From Chryseobacterium mucoviscidosis (GTDB lineage: Bacteria > Bacteroidota > Bacteroidia > Flavobacteriales > Weeksellaceae): a stretch of 64,000 bases of DNA. Under the pieces are notes generated by a model. The model was not told where the DNA came from. It saw only the letters and a program-made list of their open reading frames with translations, and ran no database searches. The stretch covers positions 310,001 to 374,000 of the forward strand of contig NZ_MVAG01000122.1 in assembly GCF_002177115.1 (NCBI RefSeq), in the 5' to 3' direction. Made by a program: the position numbers and the translations under genes. Below, piece after piece: positions 14,492 to 23,183 of the stretch; the first letter of the stretch is position 1; every line of letters starts with the position of its first letter.

Positions 14492-16627
14492 ATGAAAGAC
14501 AAAAAAACGACGAATGATAAGCTGGATCAGCTCGCGTCGCACACCACATCAAATGACGATACAAAACTTACAACCAATCAGGGACTTAAAATAAATGATA
14601 ACCAGAATTCCCTTACAGCAGGAGAAAGAGGAGCCACTTTACTGGAAGATTTTATTCTGAGAGAAAAAATTACCCACTTTGATCATGAAAGAATTCCTGA
14701 AAGAATTGTTCATGCACGCGGATCAGGAGCGCATGGCGTTTTTAGGCTGAAGAAAAGTCTTAAACAATATACAAAAGCTAAATTTTTAACAGAAACAGAC
14801 AGAGAAACGCCGGTTTTCGTAAGATTTTCTACCGTTGCAGGAAGCAAAGGAAGTACAGATTTAGCTCGGGACGTAAGAGGCTTTGCCATAAAATTTTACA
14901 CAGAAGAAGGAAACTACGATCTCGTAGGAAACAATATACCAGTTTTTTTCATTCAGGATGCCATTAAATTTCCGGATCTTGTACATGCCGTAAAGCCGGA
15001 ACCGCACAATGAAATTCCTCAGGCTGCTTCTGCGCATGATACTTTCTGGGATTTTATTTCTCTGATGCCCGAAAGTATGCACATGATTATGTGGGTGATG
15101 AGCGACAGAGCCATCCCGAGAAGTTTCAGCAGAATGGAAGGTTTTGGCGTTCATACCTTCAGATTTATTAACGATGAAGGAAAAGCCCATTTTGTAAAAT
15201 TTCATTTCAAGCCAAAACTCGGCGTTCATTCCGTAGCCTGGGACGAAGCACAGAAAATTTCGGGAGTAGATCCGGATTTTCACAAAAGAGATCTTTGGGA
15301 ATCTATCGAAAGCGGTAATTTTCCGGAATGGGATTTCGGAGTACAATTAATTCCCGAAGAAGACGAAGATAAATTTGATTTTGATCTTCTCGATCCTACG
15401 AAAATTATTCCAGAAGAAGAAGTTCCGGTAGAGATTTTCGGGACCTTAACATTAAACAGAAATCCGGATAATTTCTTTGCAGAAACAGAGCAGGTGGCTT
15501 TTCATCCGGGACATCTGGTTCCGGGGATCGATTTTTCCAACGATCCTCTTTTGCAGGGAAGGCTATTTTCCTACACAGATACACAGCTTTCAAGATTAGG
15601 TTCGCCCAATTTCCATGAAATTCCGATCAACAGATCTGTAAATCCCGTTCACAACAACCAGCGCGACGGACACATGAGACAGCAGATCGTAAAAGGAAAA
15701 GTAAGCTACGAACCCAATTCTATCGGAGGAGGATGTCCTTTTCAGGCAATGATGTCGGAAGGAGGATTTGCCTCACATCAGGAAAGAGTTTCAGGGACAA
15801 AAATAAGAGCCAGAAGCGAAAGTTTTGTAGATCATTATTCTCAGGCAAAATTATTTTACAACAGCCAGTCCGATTATGAAAAAACACACCTTCAGAACGC
15901 CCTGATTTTTGAACTGTCGAAAGTTACCATTCCGGAAATTCGGGAAAGAGTGGTCGGACAGCTTAATTTTATTGATAAATCTCTGGCGCAGACCGTTGCT
16001 TCAAAAGTTGGCGTTGAGGTAAAAGAACTGGAATTTCCAAACCAGAGTCTTCCGGCAGACAGCAACCCTGCAGACCTGCAAAGTGAGGAAAGAGAAGCCC
16101 ATACAAGAGCTTCTGAAGCCTTGAGTATGGCAAATACTGTAAAAAATACCATACAGGGAAGAAAAATAGGCTTTATTGTTGCCAGTGGAGCAGATTTTGG
16201 CATTATAAATGATTTAAAAAATAAACTGGAAGATCAGAATGCAGTTGTAGAAATTATCGCACCAAGTTTGGCTCCGGTAAAGACAGACAAAGGAGATGCT
16301 TTAACACCGAAACATTCTCTTACAAGCACGGCAAGCGTATGTTTTGATGCCTTGTTTATCGGAGCGGGAGAAGAGGCAGCCAAAGAGCTTATGAACGCAG
16401 AAAACAAACACAAAGTGTTACAGTTCATCAATGAAGCATATCAACATTGCAAAGCAATTTATTTTGGGGAAGGCACAGAAGTAATTTATAAAAGCAGCAA
16501 TGTCGCAGTGAAAAAGCATGAAGATCCTGCCATTGTAAACTGGGAAGATTCTGATCCCGACCATAAATTTACGGAAGCCATTGCCAACCACAGAGTATGG
16601 GAGCTTGAAGCTGAAAGAAATGCATAA
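14492..16627 (+). CDS. katE: Large-subunit (clade 2) catalase with C-terminal DJ-1-like domain
   Basis: The enzyme converts hydrogen peroxide to water and oxygen. At 711 aa it is the long KatE/HPII type. The core shows HERIPERIVHARGSGAHGVF with the catalytic His (about 70-90), the distal Asn region NYDLVGNNIPVFF, and the haem-ligand Tyr in RLFSYTDTQLSRLG (about 360-373). A flavodoxin/DJ-1-like domain (about 560-690, GRKIGFIVASGADF onward) is typical of this clade. It is the first full gene of a probable stress operon with the CinA-like and SDR genes. A Crp/Fnr-type site lies upstream. Confidence 0.95.
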   Translation: MKDKKTTNDKLDQLASHTTSNDDTKLTTNQGLKINDNQNSLTAGERGATLLEDFILREKITHFDHERIPERIVHARGSGAHGVFRLKKSLKQYTKAKFLTETDRETPVFVRFSTVAGSKGSTDLARDVRGFAIKFYTEEGNYDLVGNNIPVFFIQDAIKFPDLVHAVKPEPHNEIPQAASAHDTFWDFISLMPESMHMIMWVMSDRAIPRSFSRMEGFGVHTFRFINDEGKAHFVKFHFKPKLGVHSVAWDEAQKISGVDPDFHKRDLWESIESGNFPEWDFGVQLIPEEDEDKFDFDLLDPTKIIPEEEVPVEIFGTLTLNRNPDNFFAETEQVAFHPGHLVPGIDFSNDPLLQGRLFSYTDTQLSRLGSPNFHEIPINRSVNPVHNNQRDGHMRQQIVKGKVSYEPNSIGGGCPFQAMMSEGGFASHQERVSGTKIRARSESFVDHYSQAKLFYNSQSDYEKTHLQNALIFELSKVTIPEIRERVVGQLNFIDKSLAQTVASKVGVEVKELEFPNQSLPADSNPADLQSEEREAHTRASEALSMANTVKNTIQGRKIGFIVASGADFGIINDLKNKLEDQNAVVEIIAPSLAPVKTDKGDALTPKHSLTSTASVCFDALFIGAGEEAAKELMNAENKHKVLQFINEAYQHCKAIYFGEGTEVIYKSSNVAVKKHEDPAIVNWEDSDPDHKFTEAIANHRVWELEAERNA

Positions 16628-16686
16628 ATTTTAATCTGTACAAACAGAAATATTATACACCACAACCACTTAAAATAGTAAAGATT

Positions 16687-17187
16687 ATGGAATTTCAAAA
16701 AAACCTCTTAGATTACATCAGTCAGTCGCTCATTACCGCTGATGAAACCATTTCTGTGGTAGAGAGCGTTACCTCCGGCTGTTTACAGCTTGCCTTTTCA
16801 CAAATGCCCAATGCATCATTGTTTTATAAAGGCGGAATGACCACCTACACTTTACCCGAAAAAGTAAGACTGCTGAACGTAGATCAGGCCGAAGCCGAAG
16901 AATGCGACTGCGTGTCGGAAAATATTGCAGAAACAATGGCTTTAAATGTCGCCAAATTTTTCGAATCCGACTGGTCTATTGCGACAACGGGATATTGTAC
17001 GCCGATCCGTAATTCCTCGTATAAGATTTTTGCCTACTTTTCTTTCTCGTACAAAGGAGAAATTGTACTGACTAAAAAACTGGAACTTCACCCGAAAACA
17101 CAGGCACTGAATGCTCAGTTGTACTATACCGAATTTATTTTAGGCTGTTTTAAAAGTGAGATCAATCAGCTTTTAATTTTAAAATAA
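16687..17187 (+). CDS. CinA C-terminal-domain protein (PncC-like nicotinamide-nucleotide amidase)
   Basis: A 166-aa protein matching the CinA C-terminal domain: VESVTSGCLQLAFSQMPNAS (about 25-44), then FYKGGMTTYTLPEK and the SIATTGYCTP loop. In stand-alone form this domain can deamidate NMN to nicotinate mononucleotide. The usual TGxAGP loop here reads TGYCTP, so activity is not certain. It lies 59 bases after the catalase gene, and its stop overlaps the start of the SDR gene, so the three are probably co-transcribed. NAD(P) salvage alongside catalase would fit stress physiology, but that is inference. Confidence 0.85.
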   Translation: MEFQKNLLDYISQSLITADETISVVESVTSGCLQLAFSQMPNASLFYKGGMTTYTLPEKVRLLNVDQAEAEECDCVSENIAETMALNVAKFFESDWSIATTGYCTPIRNSSYKIFAYFSFSYKGEIVLTKKLELHPKTQALNAQLYYTEFILGCFKSEINQLLILK

Positions 17188-17939
17188 TGAATGAATTGAA
17201 ATTAGACAGTAAAACCGTCCTTATCACAGGAGCCGACAGCGGAATCGGAAAAGCTGTAGCTCTGCTTTTTGCTGAAGAAGGCGCAGATATTGCGATCATT
17301 TATCATTCGGATGAAAAAAATGCCCGCGAAGCAAAGTCAGAAATTGAAAATCTGGGCAGAAAATGCTCTGTTTTCAAAGGGGATATTAATGATTATGACT
17401 TCTGTGAAGAGGTAACCTCCAAAGTGGTTTCAGAATTTGGAAAGATTGATATTCTTGTGAACAATGCAGGAACGCAGTTTCCATCAAAAAGCCTCGAAGA
17501 ACTCAAAGAAAAAAATATCCGGACAACATTCAATTCAAATATAATCGGTATGATTTTATTAACGAAAGTTGTTTTTCCGTATCTGAAAGAGGGGAGTTCC
17601 ATTATTAATACGACTTCGGCAGCGGCGTATCAGGGACATCCTGAATTGTTGGATTATTCAGCAACGAAAGGTGCTATTGTTTCTTTTACAAGATCTTTGG
17701 CGTTACAGGCAAAACCCAAAGGAATCCGCGTGAATGCGGTTGCTCCGGGACCGGTAACAACACCTTTAACCAAAGAAACCTTTGATGAGGAAAAGGAGGA
17801 TAAAAATAAGCCACCTTTTGAAAGAAATGCTACGCCGGAAGAAATTGCCACCAGTTTTCTTTTTCTGGCAAGTAAAGAGGCAGCTCAGTTTACAGGACAG
17901 GTTTTTCATCCCAATGGAGGAATCGTTGTTAATGGATAA
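17187..17939 (+). CDS. Short-chain dehydrogenase/reductase (YghA-like)
   Basis: A 250-aa classical SDR. The cofactor motif TGADSGIG lies at about 14-21, NNAG at about 92-95, the catalytic Ser in NTTSAAAYQG and the YSATK pair (Tyr/Lys) at about 158-162, followed by VNAVAPGPVTTPL. The wide substrate range of the family prevents naming the substrate; the relatives are often annotated as NADPH-dependent aldehyde or glucose-1-dehydrogenase-like reductases associated with general stress. It overlaps the CinA-like gene by one base and ends the catalase operon before a terminator. Confidence 0.9.
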   Translation: MNELKLDSKTVLITGADSGIGKAVALLFAEEGADIAIIYHSDEKNAREAKSEIENLGRKCSVFKGDINDYDFCEEVTSKVVSEFGKIDILVNNAGTQFPSKSLEELKEKNIRTTFNSNIIGMILLTKVVFPYLKEGSSIINTTSAAAYQGHPELLDYSATKGAIVSFTRSLALQAKPKGIRVNAVAPGPVTTPLTKETFDEEKEDKNKPPFERNATPEEIATSFLFLASKEAAQFTGQVFHPNGGIVVNG

Positions 17940-17968
17940 AGCATTATCTTATTTAAAATAATCAATTT

Positions 17969-17998
17969 AGCCCATGCATTTTTGTGTGGGTTATTTTT
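17969..17998 (+). terminator. Terminator of the catalase operon
   Basis: AGCCCATGCA and TGTGTGGGTT form an imperfect stem with G-U pairs, followed by TATTTTTATTT. Confidence 0.55.
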
Positions 17999-18035
17999 AT
18001 TTAGCTTGGATAAGAATTAAGCTTAGTTTTAAATT

Positions 18036-18071
18036 TTTGAATTAGTACTATCTGTAATTCCTTTATATTTG
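18036..18071 (+). promoter_or_regulatory. Promoter of the PAP2 gene
   Basis: TATATTTG at 18064-18071 matches TAnnTTTG. TTTG at 18036-18039 could be the -33 box, although the 24-base spacing is slightly long. The ATG is at 18118. Confidence 0.5.
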
Positions 18072-18117
18072 AGAGAAAATACAAATCTATTTTTTTGACC
18101 ATTAAATCATTTGTCTT

Positions 18118-18822
18118 ATGAGAAAATTCTTTGCAGGATTGTTTTTAGTTGTAAGTAGTTTTCAATCTATCTACGCTCAGGAAACAGACAGTCTGCAGTT
18201 TAAAGACAATGCAGATTCTGTAATGGTTTTGAAAAGCCTTCCTAAAGATAAGATCCATCAGTTCAGCTATAAAAAACTGATTATTCCTACTGTATTAATT
18301 TCTTACGGAATTGCCAGTCTGAGTATTGACGAACTAAAAACACTGAATTCTTCCACACAATACGAAATTAGCGAACATAAGCCGGATCATATCAAACTCG
18401 ATAATTACACCCAGTTTGCTCCCGCAGTTTTGGTTTACGGACTCAATGCTTTCGGAGTAAAAGGAAAACATAATTTCCGTGAGAGAAGCATTATCTACGG
18501 AACTTCCATGATGATCACTTCTGCCATCACTATTCCGCTGAAACACGCCGTAAAAGAAGAAAGACCGGATCATTCCAACAGGCTTTCTTTTCCTTCCGGA
18601 CACACAGCCATTGCATTTGCATCGGCGCAGTTTATGTTCAGGGAATATAAAGACCACAATCTTTTGCTGGGAATTTCAGGATATTCTCTGGCGGTTTTTA
18701 CAGGAGTGTACAGAATGCTGAACGATAAACACTGGTTCGGAGACGTAATCGGTGGCGCAGGATTCGGGATTTTATCTACCGAACTGGCGTACTGGGGTTT
18801 AATGGTCAAAAATAGTTGGTGA
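18118..18822 (+). CDS. PAP2-family phosphatase, C-terminus replaced by an insertion
   Basis: The protein has a signal sequence (cleavage near YAQE, residue 20) and the three-part PAP2 signature: KHAVKEERPD (about 141-150), FPSGHTA (about 158-164) and YRMLNDKHWFGDVIGG (about 200-215). It probably removes phosphate from lipids at the periplasmic face. The original frame runs to about 18795 (226 codons). The last residues GLMVKNSW are read from an inserted 389-bp element that brings an early stop. The lost C-terminus, beginning LYPKINKLLGG, survives at 19193-19306, giving 263 aa when rejoined. All catalytic motifs precede the break, so the truncated enzyme may still work. Confidence 0.88.
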   Translation: MRKFFAGLFLVVSSFQSIYAQETDSLQFKDNADSVMVLKSLPKDKIHQFSYKKLIIPTVLISYGIASLSIDELKTLNSSTQYEISEHKPDHIKLDNYTQFAPAVLVYGLNAFGVKGKHNFRERSIIYGTSMMITSAITIPLKHAVKEERPDHSNRLSFPSGHTAIAFASAQFMFREYKDHNLLLGISGYSLAVFTGVYRMLNDKHWFGDVIGGAGFGILSTELAYWGLMVKNSW

Positions 18823-19184
18823 AATTCTTCGCAACGCTTATTATTACTAATGATACAGTAAGTTTATTGAACTTTGTTTCAATAAACTTTTTTTGTAGCT
18901 GAAAATTCAAAAAATATCGTTGTTGGAGTTTCAAAAAGTATGGATGTGATTTTTTTTGGAAAGCAAAACAGTAAGCGTTGTTCGTAAAAGGTTTTAAGCC
19001 ATAGTGCTATTCCAATAATTTGAAAAAAAGGATGGCAAAAGCCATCCTCTAAACTATTGTTTACAGCGTTGATTGTATTGCTGATGAGTTGCTCCTCAGC
19101 ATTGCTCATTTCCTCTTCCAATCAACAGCCAAATATTACGAATTATTTTTGTGAAAAACACCAACTATTTTTGACCACATTACC
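18796..19184. mobile_element. 389-bp MITE-like insertion with 26-bp inverted repeats and 8-bp target duplication
   Basis: The ends 18796-18821 and 19159-19184 are inverted copies matching at 22 of 26 positions, with an inner 19-base perfect run. The 8-bp CGTACTGG occurs directly on both sides (18788-18795 and 19185-19192), the mark of transposition. Removing element plus one copy rejoins the PAP2 frame. Inside are two hairpins, GTTTATTGAA/TTCAATAAAC followed by a T-run near 18880, and AGGATGGC/GCCATCCT near 19030. No transposase gene is visible; an 80-codon minus-strand frame inside has no recognisable feature. The parent insertion sequence family is unknown. Confidence 0.85.
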
Positions 19185-19306
19185 CGTACTGGCTTTATCC
19201 GAAAATCAATAAACTGTTAGGCGGAAATCCGGAAAAATCTCAGGCAATGATGATGCCTTACTATCAGAAAGGAAATGTAGGAATAGGATTTGTGAAGAAT
19301 TTTTAA
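19185..19306 (+). pseudogene. Orphaned 3' end of the interrupted PAP2 gene
   Basis: Beginning with the second copy of the target duplication the frame reads YWLYPKINKLLGG and continues to GIGFVKNF with a stop at 19304-19306. The YW pair matches the last native residues upstream of the insertion, so this is the displaced C-terminus. Confidence 0.8.
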
Positions 19307-19508
19307 CTGTAAAAAAAACAGTGAATGCTCAGTTGTTAATTTTAAATTAATAATTTGACGTAAAAACAAGATAAACAAATTAATAAAATAATTTTGCAAA
19401 TTTCAATGATTGTAGGTTTTCTTAATAATAAAATTCAATTATTCATTGTTTTTATTATGATAAGAATATTAAAAATTCATAAATATTTAAAAATATGATA
19501 AATTTAAA

Positions 19509-19516
19509 TATATTTG
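19509..19516 (+). promoter_or_regulatory. -7 box before the dioxygenase-fold gene
   Basis: TATATTTG matches TAnnTTTG exactly, about 98 bases before the ATG at 19614. No clear -33 box is present. Another match, TAATTTTG, lies at 19389-19396. Confidence 0.4.
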
Positions 19517-19613
19517 TAGAATTAAAAAAGTAGAATTTAAAGGAAGGAATTATCTGCCTTTAATCTCTTTTTTTTATTTGTCTGCACATTATACTAATTT
19601 TAAAATAACACGC

Positions 19614-20639
19614 ATGAAAAGAAAAGACTTTCTAAAAAGTATCGGTATCGTAGGAGCATCTGTTCCGTTAATGGCATTCACCGGTAAGAATATTATGGAA
19701 GACATCATGGATGAACCTTCTAATCAGGATCTTTTATCCTGTACTGCAACAGCTTCGGAAACGGCAGGTCCGTATCCTACACCAAGCAGTGTAAGTACTT
19801 CTACCTTAGTAAGAACAAATATTACCGAAGGAACACAAACCGGTATTGCGCTTACTCTTACGATAACTGTTCTGAATACCAATAACAATTGCCTTGCAGT
19901 AGGATCGGGATACCGTGTAGATATCTGGCATTGTAACAAAAGAGGATATTATTCCGCTTATTCCGGACAGCCGGGAATTGACGGAACACAGAACACTACT
20001 GGACAAACCTGGCTTCGCGGTATTCAGTATACCAATGCAAACGGACAGGTAACCTTTACATCTATCTATCCGGGATGGTATACTCCCCGCGCTACACATA
20101 TCCATGTGCAGATCTATGATGCTTCCAACAACCTTTTACTGACAACCCAGCTTGCGTTTCCCGATGCAATCAATACAACAGTAAATACTTATTATGCGAC
20201 TAGCGGAACAAATTCTGTTACAAACACAAATGATATGGTTTTTAGTGATTCTTATGCTTCTGAACTTATGACCGTTTCGGGAAGTACTTCAGCAGGTTAT
20301 ACAGCAACCGCAAATATTTTTGTAGCAGGAACACTGGGAGTGGATGATGTAAGTTTTGAGACTGGAGGTCAGTTCAGCAATCTTACCATTTCGCCCAATC
20401 CTATAGCGGATGAAGCAAAAGTAAGCTTTAATCTTATTCAGACTTCCGGCGTAAGTGCAGAGATTTTAGATGTATCCGGCAGAATTGTTAAAAAAATAGA
20501 CAAAACCAATTTTTCAAGAGGTAAAAATGAGCTGAAATTAGATTTTTCATCATTACAGCCCGGAAATTATATTCTCGTGTTTACCGTATCCAATATTAAC
20601 GGTGAATTTTCGCAAAGTAAAAAATTTATTAAAAAATAA
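19614..20639 (+). CDS. Secreted intradiol dioxygenase-fold protein with T9SS sorting domain
   Basis: The 341-aa protein starts at the ATG at 19614 with MKRKDFLKSIGIVGASVPL, an export signal. The central part is an intradiol ring-cleavage dioxygenase-like fold: TAGPYPTPSS (about 48-57), VDIWHCNKRGYYSAY (about 102-116) and GWYTPRATHIHVQIY (about 152-166), containing Tyr and His residues that can bind iron. The C-terminal ~85 residues (NLTISPNPIADEAKVSF to SKKFIKK) are a type A type IX secretion sorting domain. It is therefore predicted to be secreted or surface-anchored. Its substrate is unknown; known relatives act on catechols, but members with export signals are largely uncharacterised. Confidence 0.9.
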   Translation: MKRKDFLKSIGIVGASVPLMAFTGKNIMEDIMDEPSNQDLLSCTATASETAGPYPTPSSVSTSTLVRTNITEGTQTGIALTLTITVLNTNNNCLAVGSGYRVDIWHCNKRGYYSAYSGQPGIDGTQNTTGQTWLRGIQYTNANGQVTFTSIYPGWYTPRATHIHVQIYDASNNLLLTTQLAFPDAINTTVNTYYATSGTNSVTNTNDMVFSDSYASELMTVSGSTSAGYTATANIFVAGTLGVDDVSFETGGQFSNLTISPNPIADEAKVSFNLIQTSGVSAEILDVSGRIVKKIDKTNFSRGKNELKLDFSSLQPGNYILVFTVSNINGEFSQSKKFIKK

Positions 20640-20656
20640 TCAAAAAATACCAATTA

Positions 20657-20690
20657 AAAAGCAGCTCTCATAAAGCTGCTTTTTGTTTTT
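20657..20690 (+). terminator. Terminator between the dioxygenase-fold gene and a convergent gene
   Basis: Perfect arms AAAAGCAGCT (20657-20666) and AGCTGCTTTT (20674-20683) are followed by T-rich sequence. Confidence 0.8.
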
Positions 20691-20703
20691 GTATAGAAAG
20701 TAA

Positions 20704-21213
20704 TTATACTTTTGCTGTCCCCTCAACGCCATCAGAATTATCGGTCGTATTTCCTGTAATCGCTGCCGCTACAAAGTTGAAAAGACTCACCAGTTTTCCG
20801 GCTTTCGTATTCCAGTAATAGGTTTCTTTCGGTTCTACACGGATGATGGATACATTCGGATCATCTTTTCCTTCCTCAAACCATGCTTTTGCCATGGGCG
20901 ACCATTTGTCTTCAATCGTCGATTTGTCTTTGTAGATAGTAGCATCTCCGTAAACCGAAAGATATTGATAATCAGAATTATTCATGAAAAATAACTGAAC
21001 TCTTTTATCGTCTCTTATTTCAAAATTTTTGTTGCTTGTATCTCCGCTGATGAACCATAAATTTCCTTCGTCATCGGTTTCCTGAAGCGACATTGGTCGG
21101 GAATTGATCGGAAGTTTATCCAGTTCTGTACAAAACATACAGATTCTTGCATTTTCAGATAATTCCTTGATTTTTTTAACCGCTTCTGTGTGGGTAAGAT
21201 TTTCTGTTGACAT
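20704..21213 (-). CDS. Pyridoxamine 5'-phosphate oxidase-like general stress protein
   Basis: A 169-aa split-barrel protein of the flavin-binding pyridoxamine-phosphate-oxidase-like group often called general stress protein 26. Visible parts are ARICMFCTELDKLPINSRPM (about 20-39), LWFISGDTSNKNFEI, VQLFFMNNSDYQYLSVYGDA and ETYYWNTKAGKLVSLF. The fold binds FMN, FAD or F420 in relatives. The role of this one is unknown. It stands alone, convergent with the dioxygenase-fold gene across a shared terminator. Confidence 0.87.
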   Translation of the reverse strand: MSTENLTHTEAVKKIKELSENARICMFCTELDKLPINSRPMSLQETDDEGNLWFISGDTSNKNFEIRDDKRVQLFFMNNSDYQYLSVYGDATIYKDKSTIEDKWSPMAKAWFEEGKDDPNVSIIRVEPKETYYWNTKAGKLVSLFNFVAAAITGNTTDNSDGVEGTAKV

Positions 21214-21351
21214 AATATTATATTTTAGTGATTGATTTTCTGTTAAAACTGAATTTTAATTACTCTTGTTTATTCAAAAACCCGACCACAATTGAAAAAT
21301 TCAACATAAAAATAATTGAAGACGATATATTTTCAGAAGATTTTTGTTGGA

Positions 21352-22194
21352 TTATTTTTTCAGATAATTAATGATTCCGATCACATCATCCTTTCCAAAA
21401 CCTTCATCATGAGCAGATTGGTAGGTTTTAATTAAAGCTTCAGACAGCGGAAAATCTGCCCCTGCATTTTTAGCCAAAAGAATATCTTTCAGCATCAGAT
21501 CCAAAGCAAAAGCGGGATCGTAATTTTCTTCTGTTAAAAGCGGCGTTTTTACTTTGGTAGCGCCACTCCCGCTTGCACTTTCATTAATGATTTCAAGCAT
21601 ATCTTTACGGTCGATTCCCAGTTTATCCGAAAACAGCACCGTTTCTGCAAGTCCCTGATAAATCGCTGAAAGAAAATAATTAACCGAAAGCTTCGCGGCA
21701 ATTCCTTTTCCGTTTTCTCCCAAATGTTTAATGGTTTTTCCAAGCTTTTGCAGGTAAGGTTCGGCTCTTTTAAGATCTTTTTCCTCGCCACCAGCCATAA
21801 TCAGTAATGTTCCTTCTGCAGCAGGTTTTGTACTTCCCGCAACCGGAGCATCGATAAAACCGGCTTCTTTTATTTTTACCGCACTCGAAATTTCCCCCGT
21901 CATTTCAGGCGAAATCGTACTCATATCTATAAAAAGCTTTTCCGAAATATCAAGTGAAAGAATTTTCTGATAAACATCTTTCACTGCGGCATCGTTCGTA
22001 AGCATGGTGAAAATAATATCGCTGTTTTTTATCACATCCTCAACGGTATCGCAAACAACAGATTTTTCTTTAAAATCTTCCGCTTTTTCGGGCGTTCTGT
22101 TATAAACCGACAGTGTAATTCCTGCTTTTTCTAAATTTTTTGCCATCGGATGTCCCATATTTCCTAATCCGATAAATCCTATTTTTTCTTTCAT
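21352..22194 (-). CDS. 3-hydroxyisobutyrate dehydrogenase-family NAD(P)-dependent oxidoreductase
   Basis: A 280-aa beta-hydroxyacid dehydrogenase. The Rossmann motif GFIGLGNMGHPMAKNL lies at the N-terminus, so I use the ATG at 22194 and not an upstream TTG. The substrate loop FIDAPVAGSTKPAAEGTL (about 118-135) and the catalytic Lys region GIAAKLSVNYFL (about 168-179) are present. Members of the family reduce succinic semialdehyde, glyoxylate or tartronate semialdehyde, or oxidise 3-hydroxyisobutyrate; the substrate cannot be chosen from sequence. No operon partner. Confidence 0.9.
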   Translation of the reverse strand: MKEKIGFIGLGNMGHPMAKNLEKAGITLSVYNRTPEKAEDFKEKSVVCDTVEDVIKNSDIIFTMLTNDAAVKDVYQKILSLDISEKLFIDMSTISPEMTGEISSAVKIKEAGFIDAPVAGSTKPAAEGTLLIMAGGEEKDLKRAEPYLQKLGKTIKHLGENGKGIAAKLSVNYFLSAIYQGLAETVLFSDKLGIDRKDMLEIINESASGSGATKVKTPLLTEENYDPAFALDLMLKDILLAKNAGADFPLSEALIKTYQSAHDEGFGKDDVIGIINYLKK

Positions 22195-22541
22195 TTCCAA
22201 TCGTTTTACTGAAAAACTTGTTTAAACTTTTTTACTGCCAAAGATGCAAAAGATTGTAACACTTTAGTTGTTTAAGTTGAATATCTAAATGAAAAAAGAG
22301 CACATAAGTTAAGAAAAATCAAAGATTTTCTCTCTTAGCAGACTTTTGAAACACTTAAATTAAATCCAATAAAGTCTTTTAAATCTTTTGAAGTTAAATT
22401 TAAAATTAGTTTATACAAACTTTAAATAATAATTTGTTTTTTTACTGCAAATCCTGTACAAAAATACGTTGCAGACTACATTTATTTCTTCAGAACTTTT
22501 ATAATTGATAAAACTTACAGACATTTGCAAAAAATAGAGTA
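22195..22541. other. Gene-poor spacer
   Basis: The 347 bases between two divergently placed genes are AT-rich. They hold a weak hairpin around ATCAAAGATTTTCT near 22318, of the same type as in the spacers near 9510 and 57515. A GACATTTG near 22520 is one base away from the -7 consensus for the next gene. No gene is seen. Confidence 0.4.
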
Positions 22542-23183
22542 GTGAAGATTATAGATATTGAAAGCTGGAACAGGAAGGAGCATTTCGAATTTTTTTCTAA
22601 AATGAAAAGCCCTTATTTCGGATTTACTTCTGAAGTAGACTGTACCAAAGCTTATGATGAGGCGAAAAAAAATAAACAGTCGTTTTTTGCGGCATATCTT
22701 TACAGATCTATGATTGCCGTAAACTCTGTAAATGCCCTGAAACTGAGAATTGTAAATGATGAGGTGATTTTATATGATGAGGTTCATGTGGGAAGCACGA
22801 TTGGCAGAGAAGACGGAACTTTTGGATTTTCATTCTTTCATTTTTCTGAAGATTTTGATATTTTCAATGAAAGACTTCAGGAACAGGTAAAAAACGTACA
22901 AAATTCTACAGGACTGGGAATCAGCAATGATGGTTTGCCTATCAATCATATCCGACATACATCCATTCCGTGGACATCTTTCAGCGCACTGCTGCATCCT
23001 ACAAATTTTGATCCTAAAGAATGCATTCCTAAAATCGCCTTCGGAAAATTCAGTATCAGAGAAGGAAAGAAGTTTCTTCCGGTTTCTATAGAAGCGCATC
23101 ACGGTTTGGCAGACGGTCTCCATCTCGCGCAATATTTTGAAGAATTCCAGAAACAACTGAATCTGGGATTAAGTACATTTTAA
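22542..23183 (+). CDS. Chloramphenicol acetyltransferase-like (CAT family) protein
   Basis: A 213-aa acyltransferase of the CAT fold. The catalytic motif near the C-terminus reads VSIEAHHGLADGLHLAQYFE, with the HHxxxDG His-Asp arrangement of the family, and the middle has YLYRSMIAVNSVNALKLRI and the conserved SIPWTSFSALLHP. It probably transfers an acetyl or acyl group from CoA. Whether it acts on chloramphenicol or on another small substrate cannot be judged. It begins with GTG, for which there is no ATG alternative near the N-terminus, and stands alone. Confidence 0.87.
   Translation: MKIIDIESWNRKEHFEFFSKMKSPYFGFTSEVDCTKAYDEAKKNKQSFFAAYLYRSMIAVNSVNALKLRIVNDEVILYDEVHVGSTIGREDGTFGFSFFHFSEDFDIFNERLQEQVKNVQNSTGLGISNDGLPINHIRHTSIPWTSFSALLHPTNFDPKECIPKIAFGKFSIREGKKFLPVSIEAHHGLADGLHLAQYFEEFQKQLNLGLSTF

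Noticed and set aside
14861-15346. 161-codon reading frame opposite to the catalase gene
   Set aside because: The sense strand is a full, well-conserved catalase. The antisense frame has no start context or family pattern.
18879-19121. 80-codon minus-strand reading frame inside the element that interrupts the PAP2 gene
   Set aside because: No similarity to a transposase or any known domain is apparent, the composition is random-like, and it spans the internal hairpins. It is more likely chance.
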